Shown here: positions 1 to 11,012 of the stretch, piece by piece
Layout: each line of letters starts with the position of its first letter
Position numbering within the stretch: the stretch's first letter is position 1
From: Coprinopsis marcescibilis
Taxonomy: Eukaryota > Basidiomycota > Agaricomycetes > Agaricales > Psathyrellaceae
DNA: 64,000 nt
Reading direction: 5' to 3'
Assembly: GCA_004369085.1 (NCBI GenBank)
Contig: ML210266.1
Location: 1 to 64,000, forward strand
Notes under the pieces: model-generated
Told to the model about the DNA's origin: nothing
The model's input: only the letters and a program-made list of their open reading frames with translations
The model's database searches: none
Made by a program: the position numbers and the translations under genes

Positions 1-515
1 TGTCTTATTTGCGGTCTGTCAACCACATTGGTTCGTATCTTATTGGGATATGAGAGAAATGGTACTTGGTAGCATTAAGATAAATAATAAGAAACAACTG
101 TCTTAACTTATGAAAGCGAATTATTTAAAACAAAACGAAACTGGCTACAGTGTGACGATGGAAAACGAAGTCCTATCTCTGACCAATGGTATGACTTTAT
201 ATATATTGTAACCAAACCCTGTCACATTCTGAGTTTGACAACGTTCGTTGGAAGAATTGGTAACGCGCGGAGCCACGGCCGACGGCTGCGAACGGCCCTG
301 GCGTCTGTCATTTCTCCGACGTGATCACGTTTTGTCATCGCGATGTCATGACTGCCCCTGATCGTGACCAGGAGAAGAGATTTTGATAACGAACCTCAGA
401 CGTCGAGTACCCGAATATACCCTTGAACTCGCTCACCCAACCCGATAAAAGCTGATAGCATCTTCGACTATCGCCATACCCCAAGTATACCTCCCCAAAT
501 CATATACCATTCACA
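1..515. other. Intergenic / 5' flank of glucose-6-phosphate isomerase
   Basis: No coding region or RNA gene could be supported. The last 100 bases are the presumed promoter and 5' UTR of the isomerase. I saw no clear TATA box, which is usual for a housekeeping gene. Confidence 0.5.
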
Positions 516-2506
516 ATGAGCGGAAATCTGGCGAGCAGTGAGTACCATTGACCTCCTTATTTACAGCGACTGATCTGCGCAGGCTACTCTGCCTGGAAGG
601 ACCTGCAGGCGATCTACGACAATGAGCGGGCACAGCTCGTTCTAAAGGACCTCTTTGCGCAAGATCCCGAACGATTCCAAAAGTTCTCCATCGAATACAC
701 CTCTCCGACCAACCCCAACACTACGCTCCTCCTCGACTACTCCAAGAACCTCATCACCGGGCCTATCCTCGCCAAACTCCTCGCCCTCGCCCGCGAGGCT
801 GGCGTCGAAGAATGGCGGGACAAGATGTTCGCCGGCGAGCACATCAACAACAGCGAGGACCGCGCGGTCCTCCACATCGCTCTGCGCAACATCGGAGCTC
901 AGCAATTCAAGATTTCGGAGGAAGGCGTGGACGAAGTCGGAACTGTCCTCGCACACATCAAGGAGTTTACCGACGCCGTCCGCACAGGCGAGTGGAAAGG
1001 ATACACGGGCAAGACGATCAACGCCATTGTCAACATCGGTATTGGCGGCTCAGACTTGGGTCCTGTCATGGTCACCGAAGCATTGAAGCGGTACTCCAAA
1101 CGTGATTTGAAGGCGCATTTTGTCTCCAACGTCGATGGCACCCATATTTCTGAAGTTCTGCGGGAATGCGACCCGGAGACCACCCTGTTCATCATCGCGT
1201 CCAAGACCTTCACGACACAGGAGACCATCACCAATGCCGAATCCGCGAAGTCTTGGTTCCTCTCCACCGCGAAGGATGCCTCGCATGTCGCGAAGCACTT
1301 TGTCGCCCTCAGCACCAACACCCCCGCGGTCACCAAGTTTGGCATCGCGAAAGAGAACATGTTCCAGTTCTGGGATTGGGTCGGGGGGCGATACAGTTTG
1401 TGGTCAGCAATCGGGTTGAGCATTGCCCTGGTTATCGGCTATGACAACTTTGAATTGCTGTTGAAGGGTGCGCATGGGATGGACAAGCATTTCAAGGAGA
1501 CGCCGTTGGATAAGAACCTGCCGGTACTGCTTGCAGTGATCGGGATCTGGTATGATGATTTCTACGGGGCTCAGACTCATGCACTCCTCCCGTACGACCA
1601 GTACCTCCACAAGTTCGCCGACTACTTCCAGCAGGTTAGCCATCTTCGAAATCGCGAATCAGAGTTGCTGCTGACCCGTGTTCTAGGGCGATATGGAATC
1701 TAATGGTAAAACTGTGACAAAGAAAGGAGAGCGGGTCGACTACCAGACAGGGGTTAGTTTTCTCTCATGTCTCCAACCTTTCTGATCCTCAAGTGATTCT
1801 GTTAGCCGATCATCTGGGGAGCATCAGGAACTAACGGCCAACATTCGTTCTACCAACTCGTGCATCAAGGGACCAAGCTCATCCCGGCCGATTTCATTGC
1901 GCCAGCGACCACGCACAACCCTCTGGAGCATTCCAAGCACCACCGCATCCTCCTCTCCAACTTTTTCGCGCAACCCGAGGCTTTGGCATTCGGAAAGACT
2001 GAGGAGGAGGTTAGGAAGGAAGTTGGGGCGAATGCGAGTGAAGAGGTTGTCAAGAGCAAGGTGTTCGAGGGTAACCGACCTACCAACAGCATCATGTTCC
2101 CTCTACTTACGCCTGAGGTTCTTGGTGTGTTATTCTTCGCTTCTATTAGGGTAGATGCTGATGTGGCATGGGAATAGGTGCTTTGATTGCGCTCTATGAG
2201 CACAAGATCTTTACGCAGGGTGTGATTTGGGGTATCAACTCTTTTGGTGCGTCTTTGTGAAATTTAGTAGGGTTCTGTTGGCTGATGTTGGTGTTGGTTG
2301 TAGATCAAATGGGTGTTGAGCTGGGAAAGGTGTTGGCGAAGAACATCCTTGCGCAGTTGGGCAAACCTGAGGATGTGAAGGGACATGATTCTTCTGTGGG
2401 TGGTTTTTTTTGGGTTGTGGTATTTTTGATGTGTGGCTGATCGTTTTGTGTTGTGGTTTAGACGACTGGGTTGATTCATTACTACCAGAAGTGGCGCAAG
2501 GAGTGA
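516..2506 (+). CDS. pgi1: Glucose-6-phosphate isomerase
   Basis: Cytosolic enzyme interconverting glucose 6-phosphate and fructose 6-phosphate in glycolysis and gluconeogenesis. Seven exons fit in phase: 516-537, 583-1634, 1687-1752, 1806-2124, 2178-2246, 2304-2395 and 2462-2506, giving about 554 residues, the normal length for the family. The protein starts [16 protein letters not shown]. Family signatures visible are [24 protein letters not shown], the [10 protein letters not shown] stretch assembled across the third exon junction, and [16 protein letters not shown]. It ends [14 protein letters not shown]. The loop usually read as GEPGTNGQH is GASGTNGQH here. The start ATG lies in a 22-base first exon, so long-ORF scans miss the true N-terminus. 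This is the only core metabolic gene in the window. Confidence 0.97.
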
Positions 2507-2691
2507 TGGGATGGGTCGTTGAATGATCGATGATTGGTAGGATGTGTTGAAGAATCGCGCGCACCGTGACTAGACGACTGAGAAGAAAGCGAATTGTATA
2601 GTAGTTGGTTATCAATGGAGTTTTGTGTTGATCGAAATCTCCGGAGACTCGGAGAGAAAAGAAAATGGAGGGTGGATGTTTATTGCGAGGG

Positions 2692-3060
2692 ACATTAATA
2701 ATACAGTCTCCGATTCAAGGAGATGAGGTAGACTTCTGACGTTGGTGAGCTTACTATTCTATTTGCGGCTCTCAGGGGGAGGGGTAGGGGGATGGGGGGT
2801 TTGAACTTGCCTTGCTGGCTGGGTTGACCTGCGGGGCGTACCGCTCGGGCTTGTTCTGGAGGTCGACTTCGAAGCGCTGGTATTCGAGGCCGGATTCTTT
2901 AAGTGCGAGTTCGACCTGTGCATTCGAGTCGGTTTGAGAGTCTGCTGCGAAGTGGGATTAATATTAATAGTCGCGAGGACGCACTCTGTGTGCCCTTGGG
3001 CAGATCTAATTAGGGGGAGCGCTTGGATTAGTGGGATGCGGCCTTTTCAGCAAGATGTTC
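2692..3060 (-). pseudogene. Rearranged partial copy of the neighbouring glutathione S-transferase gene
   Basis: Sequence homologous to two separate parts of the GST gene at 3320-4296 is joined here. Bases 2692-2775 match the gene's 3' end, including codons for ESRK and the stop. Bases about 2795-3060 match the region from the GC-donor intron through exon 3, exon 2 and intron 1. Exon 4, which is most of the protein, is missing between them. Exon 2 now reads ICPRAHR instead of ICPWAHR, and the start codon exon is absent. It cannot encode a GST and is best read as a decayed partial tandem duplicate with an internal deletion. Confidence 0.8.
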
Positions 3061-3250
3061 GTTGAGTTTTGGTGTGCTGACGGACGAATTTCGGTGCAGT
3101 CCTAGAAAGGTTGCGCGTTCTGAACCGGATTTCGGTGCCAACTCAACTCTACGCAAACCCTTGGATTTCAATAAAACTTGGTTAAAAACACGATGCGATT
3201 TCAAATTTGTTGCGGGATTATCAAAAGTTCACTTTGAAAGCCATAGGGGT

Positions 3251-3336
3251 ACATTTAATAATACAGTCTCCGATTCAAGGAGATGAGGTACTCTTCTGGC
3301 CGTTGGTGAGCTCGCTATTCTATTTGCGGCTCTCAG
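3251..3336. repeat. Direct repeat, second copy of 2692-2775
   Basis: About 85 bases near-identical to 2692-2775, sharing the run TAATACAGTCTCCGATTCAA and the GST C-terminal codons. It is the 3' end of the intact GST gene. The other copy belongs to the broken duplicate. Confidence 0.85.
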
Positions 3337-4296
3337 CAAATAGTTTGGTGAATACTTCCAAGATATAGTCCTGCAGCATGCAATCAGTACAACTCGTCAG
3401 CAAACAGACACCACACCACACCACCACGCACCTCGTCGAAAGTCTGTTTAAAATTCTCCCTGCTCGACACATCCGCGTAATACTGCCTGAACCTCTTATA
3501 CTTGTCGTCGTTCTGGAGGGTCTCCCAGACGGCTTTACCCTCCCCAGCGGGGTAGGCGCCCAGATCGTGTTTGAGCGCCACGGAGGCGCGGGCGAGGAAC
3601 GGCGTGACTGCGGCGTCCGCGATGGTGTACTGCGCGCCGGCTGCGAAGCCGCCCTCGGGTGGGAGGAGGGTCTGGAGGGCGTCGATGGCGGGGAGGACGG
3701 CCGCCGCTGGGTCTTCGCCGCGGTGGAGGGAGGCGTACCAGGGCGCGGCGAATTTGGATGTGAATGTTTCGATGAAGAAGCGGGCTTGGGCGCGTGCGAC
3801 GGGGGTTGGCGGGAGGAGGGCGACGGATTTGGAGATGTCGGCGATGAATTCGAGCAGGACGTAGGATTCGGCGAGTTTGGTTGAGAGGGGGGAAGGGGAG
3901 GAGGGGGAGGTTGGGGGGCCGCCGTATGCGATTGCTGGGACCTAGGGGAGAGTGTGGGGTTAGGTGTTGGGTTTGGGGGTTGTGGGGTGGAAGGGGAAAG
4001 GGAGGGGGGAACTTGCCTTGCTGGCTGGGTTGACCTGTGGGGCGTACCACTCGGGCTTGTTCTGGAGGTCGACTTCGAAGCGTTGGTATTCGAGGCCGGA
4101 TTCTTTAAGCGCGAGTTCGACCTGTGCATTCGAGTCGGTTTGAGAGTCTGGGGAGTGGGATTACTAGGTGCGAGGACGCACTCTGTGTGCCCATGGGCAG
4201 ATCTAAGGGGAAGCGCTTGGATTAGTCTGGGGATAAGACTCCTTTTCAGCAAGATGTTCGGACCTTGGCGGTGTAGAGGGTGATTAGTTCAGACAT
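3320..4296 (-). CDS. Glutathione S-transferase (omega/lignolytic-type, thioredoxin-fold N-terminus)
   Basis: Probable cytosolic GST conjugating or reducing glutathione adducts. Five exons in phase (4296-4264, 4202-4182, 4121-4017, 3941-3432, 3370-3320) give about 239 residues, normal for the family. The N-terminal thioredoxin-like domain begins MSELITLYTAK-ICPWAHRVELALKE, followed by NKPEWYAPQVNPASKVPAIAYGG, the conserved cis-Pro and glutathione-binding region. A helical C-terminal domain follows with KLAESYVLLEFIADI and FFIETFTSKFAAPWY. CPWA is where omega-like GSTs carry the catalytic Cys, which suggests thiol-transferase chemistry (inference). Intron 3 uses a GC donor (AAG|GCAAGT at 4016), and the same signal is kept in the adjacent pseudogene copy. 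No operon is implied. The pseudogene lies just downstream. Confidence 0.9.
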
Positions 4297-7200
4297 TTCG
4301 AGGTAAGATCAAGTGTGGATTGTATGCGAAAGGAAAAGGGTCTTGCGATTCATCATTGTGCGTCGTATTTATGGTACTTCTGGTATTTATGGGTTGAATT
4401 GGGTGTCTTCCCTTCCCTGAGATGTCGTGATAATATCGCAATCGCAGGCAAACGCAAGGGGTGGCTTAGGAATCCCGTAGTACGTCATTCCAAACGGTTC
4501 TTGCTCAGCCTATTGGTAAGACTATAGAAATTGCATATTGGGCAATGGATTGAGATTGGAGAGGTCTTTGGAGGGAGTGGAGAAGTTCGGATGGCTTCCG
4601 GGGGCTTGGGTGTACGTGGTCTGTGCGTCGGCGCCGGCAATAGGAAGCGAGCGGAGGAGGTCGAGGCTCGGAAGAATCAACGGGGAGTGATAGGGAGTCA
4701 TTACTGTTGATTCAGGTCCGGGACCAGGTCTCGGTTGGGGTGGCTGTGTAACGACAAAGAATCCGTGCGGCCCGCCTTGGACTTGTAGCAGCAAGCGCCG
4801 ACTGCCTCGAGTCCTAAGCGCTGGGAAGACTTCTCCTTTCTTACGCGGATGATAAGGTTGGTAGTGTGCCGTATGAGCTACAGATGTGTGCTGGGATGGT
4901 CATGGGAGTCCGTGGGGTGTTGGTGTACTTGGTATAGATTGAATTCCGCACGTACGTATGGTTTGGAAAGGCCCAAGAAATATAGAAGCTCTGGTCCACA
5001 CGAACAGCCACGCACATATTGTTACTTGCTGACTTCTTGTATCTTTGGCTATCTATAGATAGTAGATACGGATAGAGCGTATCACTCTAGGTTGTGGTGG
5101 TCGCACGACGAATAGTTCTCGTAAAATTGATTAATGACGTTGGTTTGCTATAGAAACCGAGGGTGGGTTGAGGTGCGCCCGCGCTTTAGATTATAAGAAA
5201 CAACATCCCGATGTCTCCGCACATTCGTTCACCACGCGAGTATGTAGTCCAGGTACTGAGAGATTTCATGCCTATTTGCCAATAACCTGCAGGGGGTGGC
5301 GTTTTTGGCTTGTCAGATACGTCTTGGGCATGAACTCAAGTTGGACTTGAACGCTTCGATACCTTGACACTTCATGAAATCTCAAGTAACTTCTTCTACG
5401 CAGTAGTAGTCCTTGTCATCAGAACAGCCTCAATGCACACATGTGTTGTCGCTTCCATGTAACCCGATATCCTTCAATGACCAAAGCTATCCAGCTCAAG
5501 TGGGCGAGCCAAGACCTGATGAAACGGCATCCTACGCCACTTCACGCTGTTTCGTCCAAGCTGTTCGAGTTCCGGGCAGGTGGTTGTTTGGGGTAATATA
5601 CGAGGCTGGACAGCCCCACACCTAGAATGTCCAGCCAGAACATGGGTTTCCTCTAATATTTCCTTCCATCAATGTCGCAAGTCATGGGCAACGCATGGAA
5701 AACGCAGGCTGTCCGACCGAGCACGCACCCGCGTCTGAGCGGTCCAGCCAAGGTCTCCGTTTTGGTGCATTGTGTGCGTGTCATCGGGTTTGGCGCTGGC
5801 CGAGCACGGCTGGTGCATCGGTGTCAACGCCACAGCAACCTGCAGTTGTGGTCGTTGTGCGCATCATGCACACGCAATTGGGGTGAAATTAGGTGCGATA
5901 TTGGGCTTGTTGCATAGGATATTTCGATGCAGGCGTTCCTTGTTGTGATTCCGTTGACCCGCGTGCGCAACGAGGTTGGGGTGCATGTGGTGCATCGAAA
6001 AGATCGACATCCTCATCCCCGGCTGAGTTGTCGATAACCCCTTCAGTATTTGTGGGTGCAACCAGACGGCTTCGTCGTTTTCGAATGTCTATGAGACAAT
6101 CTGGGCAACTGGCTATATACAGCCCCTTTTCTTTTTGTAAATACGGGCGTTAGCTTTCGCAACGCCGGAGACATGTGTTCAATCATTCTGAGAGAGACGT
6201 CAAACCTATGAGTTAAAGGCTTTCCAAGAGCATTCCCGACGTTTATGTTATGAGCAGATAAGACGAGATACGAGTAAAATGTACTCACAGAGAATCATTA
6301 TCATTCGAACAGCCTGGAATAGGTGTTGCCTGCCGGTGATCAACCGATTATTGAACTTGGCAGCGGTGATGACGGGAGTGACCTCCGGCCTCTGCCACGA
6401 GGTTAGGGTTGGAATAAATCGCTTGGCAGTGATGGGCCAGCTGTCTGACCGCTTTCAAGTTGGACGTTGATCCTCCTGGTTCTCTTTTACCGCCATCTTC
6501 TGTGTTCAAACAATCTACGCGACATTGTACCTTGGTCTGGCAGCTGCTATATCTACTCGATCCTCCGACGCTCTTCCGCTAGTACTGGCTGTCATATCGT
6601 TGAAGAAGCAGTGTCCATAAGAAAAGAACCAACCCAAGAATTCTGGGCACCACAGCGAGGTGGTTTGGCTGCCGTTTATGCTTGGAGCTTGTGGTCAGGT
6701 TCCTTTCTGGGGTCATACCTCCACGCGTTCGTGTAGAACATGGCGTTCAAGCGCCTCTTTCAATGTAAGCGGCAAGTTATCATCGACCCGCGGTTCCCCA
6801 CGCGAACCGCCACATGCTCAGAGACCCGATCGGTGTCATATATTTATCAGTGGTACATCCTTGTGCTTTGGCGTGGATTGCGTGATAGTGCGCGAGATAA
6901 CACGGTGCGTTCCCATTCCATGGCGTTTGTCAATCGACCATCTTCGTTCTAATTTTCGGTTTTCTGGCTCTTCTTTGTTATCGACAGCACGAGGGAACGC
7001 GTGGTTCTCGTTCTGGCCGTTGTGCTGCAATAAGAAATGGCCCATATGCTCTTTCACAATGAAACTTGCCGACTAATCCAGACCAAGGACATGGAGCAGC
7101 CGTGCCGCGGAACAGCTGCATTGTGCCAATACATTTTACAGATTTCTGCTATTATCAGTTTATCAGATTGCGGGTTGCGAGCTGCGGCGTTGCCGAAAAC

Positions 7201-7530
7201 ACACAGGTTTGCACCATGAAGCTTGGCTCATGAGTTCTGGTTAATTTAGGCGACTACCGGATTTGTGTCGAAGCAGGAGCCAAAAGTTGGTCACGGGGGT
7301 GATGATGGCGACTGTTGTTCGGGAGATTGGGGAGGCTTCTTGCGCCGCATGGTGGGTATTCCCATTTTTAACCGCGATTTCACCAGCGACTGAGATGTTC
7401 TATAGCAGAGGCAACAGATATCGTGACACTCGTGCAGCAACAGCTTCTTCGCATCACCTGAGTTATGTTGCACGTTGATGTTATCGTTCGGGTCCTTTAT
7501 CGACAGAGAGGGAGGGCTCAAGCGATGGAG
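4297..7530. other. Long intergenic region without supportable gene
   Basis: Only short open frames are present, none with a recognisable domain, convincing splice structure or signal peptide. One minus-strand frame at 4522-4794 (90 codons, Pro/Ser-rich) was considered and not accepted. I saw no transposon coding sequence or long repeats. Confidence 0.5.
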
Positions 7531-7539
7531 TATAAAAAG
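7531..7539 (+). promoter_or_regulatory. TATA box of subtilase 1
   Basis: TATAAAAAG lies 94 bases upstream of the ATG at 7625, in a GC-poor stretch. The spacing matches TATA-like elements before other secreted-protein genes in the window. Confidence 0.7.
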
Positions 7540-7624
7540 GGTAACGGGATATCCTAGATCGTTGTGAGTTCGTCTCATTCAAACGGTCCTCAGCCTCTCA
7601 GTTCAGCCTCCTCAACTCGTCAGC

Positions 7625-9411
7625 ATGCAATTCTTCACCGTCTTGACTGCCGCTTTGGCGCTCTTCATGGCTGCCCCCACCGCCATGGCCGCCCCATCTG
7701 GCTTGAGGACTGTCGAGCGATTCCAGGGCGAGACCAGCGGAAAGTACATCATCCAGTTCAAGACTCGTGCTGCCCGTCGTGCCTGGGCTAGGCGTCTCGC
7801 GGCTGCAACTGAACTGGACATTATCGAGGGTGTCTCTGGTAATGTGTTCGCTGCCTTTCACGTCGCGCGCCGCTGCTGACCGTTGCTTATAGCTGAGGTC
7901 GATGACGATACTCTCAACCAACTCCGCGCCTCTGAGGATGTCGAGGTCGTCTCCGAGGACGGTATCAGCCACATCTTCGCCACCCAGTATGTAGTTAAAG
8001 CTCTTTGGTAACCACGAGTACTCATTCCTACTTTGCTAGAACCAACGCTCCTTGGGGTTTGGGACGTCTGAGCCAACGCGCCCGTCTCACTAACCAGAAC
8101 ACCGGGTACGTTTCTCGTCCATTGCATCGGGATCGAGCTTTGAACTGACCATATCGATAGTGCCTTGACCTACACCTACACCTACGATGACACTGCAGGA
8201 GCTGGCGTTGACATCTACGTTCTCGGTGAGTAAAAACATCAAAACATCATAGTTCTCTATGCTGACATCACTTCTTTAGATACTGGTAAGAATCATAATG
8301 TCTTCATCTTCTTCGCGATTGATTCCTGACTGCTTCTCCTTCGTGAAGGTGTCTTGACCAGCCACGTACGTCCTTTCTATCTGGCTTCTACGATCCTATT
8401 CTCACCCTTGCTTTAGAGCCAATTCGGTGGTCGTGCACGATGGGGAATCTCCTACGTTGGTGGCACCACTGACGGACACGGGCACGGTACCCACTGCGCG
8501 TGAGTCTCAGAGCTTTATACGACGCGACACTTTCTCATGGCCTTGTTCCCTGACCAGCGGCACTGCTGCTGGCTCCCAATTCGGTGTTGCCAAGGCGAGC
8601 TTCCTAAAACCATCTGGTTATGATTATGCTTCTGACTCCGTATAAATCCCCCAGCGCGCCAACATCATCGCCGTCCAGGTCTTGAACGCCAGCGGGTATG
8701 CCACGCTATTTGCATCGAGTCCCTGAATCAGAAACTGACATTGTTATAACTTATTCAGCTCCGGCTCCAACACCGGAATCATCTCCGGTCTCAACTGGGT
8801 GTTGACCCAGTCCCGCTCCTCTGGCCGACCTTCAGTCGTCTCCATGTCTCTCGGTGGTGGTGCCGCTACCGCCGTCGACAGCGCTGTCGCCTCGCTCACC
8901 GCTGCTGGTGTCCACGTCGTCGTCGCCGCCGGTAACTCCAACACCGACGCTGCCAGCACCTCCCCCGCCCGTGCTCCCTCGGCTATCACCGTCGGTGCGT
9001 CCACCATCGCCGATGCCCGCTCTTCGTTCTCCAACTACGGCGCCGTCGTCGACGTCTTCGGCCCCGGCACCAACGTCATCTCTTCCTGGATCGGGTCCAA
9101 CACTGTTAGTAGTATCTATCTTTGTTCCGTCTACTCCGTTCGCTGAGCGTCCTGTTCGATGTGTAGGCCACCAACAACATCTCTGGTACCTCCATGGCTA
9201 CCCCCCATATCGCTGGCTTGGTCGCATACCTCATCGCCAAGGATGGCAACATCTCCCCCGCTGCCATGTCCACCAAGCTCAAGTCCCTCGCCCTCAATGG
9301 TGTCATCTCCGGCATCCGTACGTTCCACTCGGTGCACTTTTCGCTAGTCTATATACTGACGATTCTTGTTTAGCCTCGGGAACCGCCAACGAGCTTGCCC
9401 AGAACTTCTAA
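7625..9411 (+). CDS. Secreted subtilisin-like serine protease, proteinase K family (S8A) with I9 propeptide
   Basis: Secreted endopeptidase of about 385 residues from 12 exons. A signal peptide (MQFFTVLTAALALFMAAPTAMA) precedes an I9 inhibitor propeptide (KYIIQFKTRAARRAW to EVVSEDG). The mature domain starts near TNAPWGLGRLS. The catalytic triad is complete: Asp in YVLDTGVLTSH, His in DGHGHGTHCAGT and Ser in ISGTSMATPHIAG. The oxyanion Asn is present in VAAGNSN. The Asp codon is split by an intron, and the next exon is only six bases (8280-8285). The intron after AAG at 8594 uses a GC donor. Exons: 7625-7838, 7893-7986, 8040-8105, 8161-8225, 8280-8285, 8349-8365, 8417-8499, 8558-8594, 8655-8695, 8759-9104, 9167-9317, 9374-9411. 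It is tandem with a paralogue at 11013. Confidence 0.95.
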
Positions 9412-10918
9412 AGCCTTCATAGAAAGTACTACTGCTATCCATTTGAGCATGTTACGTAAAGGGTTTATGTTGCTTTGAAAAGAAATTAAAGAATTGCTTT
9501 CCGCCTCCATCTCCTGCTTTGTGCTCGTTGTTCTACTTAAGGGTTGGTAACGTGGATTCCTCAGTACTCCAGAGGTCTTCATCCCCGTTTCTCCGCGTTG
9601 CTTCGAAATTCTATGATCATTCTAATGCATGCGCAACCAAAGGCACCGTTAAGTGTTGGGCTTGGCACTGACGTAATATCCGGCGAGCGTCGGGCAAAAG
9701 TTTCTGCTTATAAACCACCTCTCGGTAGTGTTTGGTTTCCAATCGCCTGTATCGAGACCATTTTTGAAAGGGACTTACGGACGAGTATAATTGGATTGAG
9801 TCTAGAGAGCCATTCTCAGGTCCCTTGTGTAGATAGTGCATCGACCCCGAATCTCGGAAGTAGCCGAAAACTATACAGTTTATCAAGCTCCGCTTCAAAT
9901 TAGGACATCATTCGCGTCGACGCGTCCCTTCGACTCTTCGCCGTTCGGACGCGTCCATGACGCGTCGCATGACCTTCACAATCCCCACCATTGTTTCTAA
10001 TGTTTGTAATGTTTGCTTAGCTCACGGCTTATAAAAATGTAGGTGATACATAACGCGGAGGTACTGATAAACACTAGCTCATCACTGTGAACCCTTCACG
10101 CGGAGGGAGCTGGTCATTGACACCGCTTACGACGCTCGAGATAGTGTTGGCGGGTGTAAACAAACCAGCCATATACTGGTTACGTTACGGGGCTTGAATC
10201 CGAGTCTGGTAAGAACGACGCTTATCTGCCTTCGGCGCTGACCACCGTTGATCCTATACCATCACAGGATCAGTTACATACCCTCACACTTCCAATATAG
10301 TGTGCACATGTACGGACTGCGAGTTAGCACATGGCAAGGTCGTGGAGCTGACTGCGCCGTAAGATGCCTACCATTGAGGGTTCAAGTTAGTGACGTCCTA
10401 AGCGAAGATCGTTGCCGGATTTTAACAACCCTTGATCTAATGGCGCCTATTGCACGATACCGCCTGATGCTGCGGAGATAATCGATCCAGGCTGGCAATT
10501 CGTAGGTTCCAACATCGCACTCAACCCCAAAAGGATCGCATTTTCCATTTTTCCGTGTTAGTAGGATCCACAAAAGCGTCAAACCCGAAACAAGCATCCG
10601 GACAGCAGCTCGGGGGCCTGCAGGAACGTCAGGGCGAATCACAGTAATGACACACCGTGTGTTTATCTTGGTTGCACAACGTGGAAAGAAAGGCAGTATG
10701 TCCCCATTATGCTAACTATCGATGGAACTCTTCTCGCTCTGATACTCAATGTACGGTCACCGCAGTTGTCAGCAGTAAAATTTGTGCGAGAACCTGGCCG
10801 TAACCCCATTGTGCTTTGCTTGAGAAGAGATAACAGAGACTTACGCCATTCCTTGGGAGACTGGACTCAAGGAGACTCAAGGCCTGAGATGCTTCGCATT
10901 GCGCAGGACGTTCGGATC
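9412..10918. other. Intergenic between the two tandem subtilases
   Basis: About 1.5 kb with only short, unsupported open frames. The end carries the promoter of the second subtilase. Confidence 0.5.
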
Positions 10919-10926
10919 TATTATAG
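10919..10926 (+). promoter_or_regulatory. TATA-like element of subtilase-lectin gene
   Basis: A TATTATAG sequence lies about 90 bases before the ATG at 11013, the same position as the TATA box of subtilase 1. It is a weak match to consensus. Confidence 0.4.
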
Positions 10927-11012
10927 AGGAGGTTCAAATAAGGCCATGAATCGGCCTGTCCATTCATCTCATCCTTGAGCCGTTTTTCCTCAGCCTCTCG
11001 CTTCTCTCGAAT

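Noticed and set aside
655..1423. Overlapping open frames on both strands across the isomerase gene
   Set aside because: They are shadows of the long GC-rich exon of glucose-6-phosphate isomerase, which has clear family motifs.
4522..4794. 90-codon Pro/Ser-rich minus-strand frame
   Set aside because: No domain, signal peptide, splice context or paralogue; likely chance.
9544..9903. 119-codon plus-strand frame between the subtilases
   Set aside because: No recognisable features, and the opposite strand is also open over the same bases.
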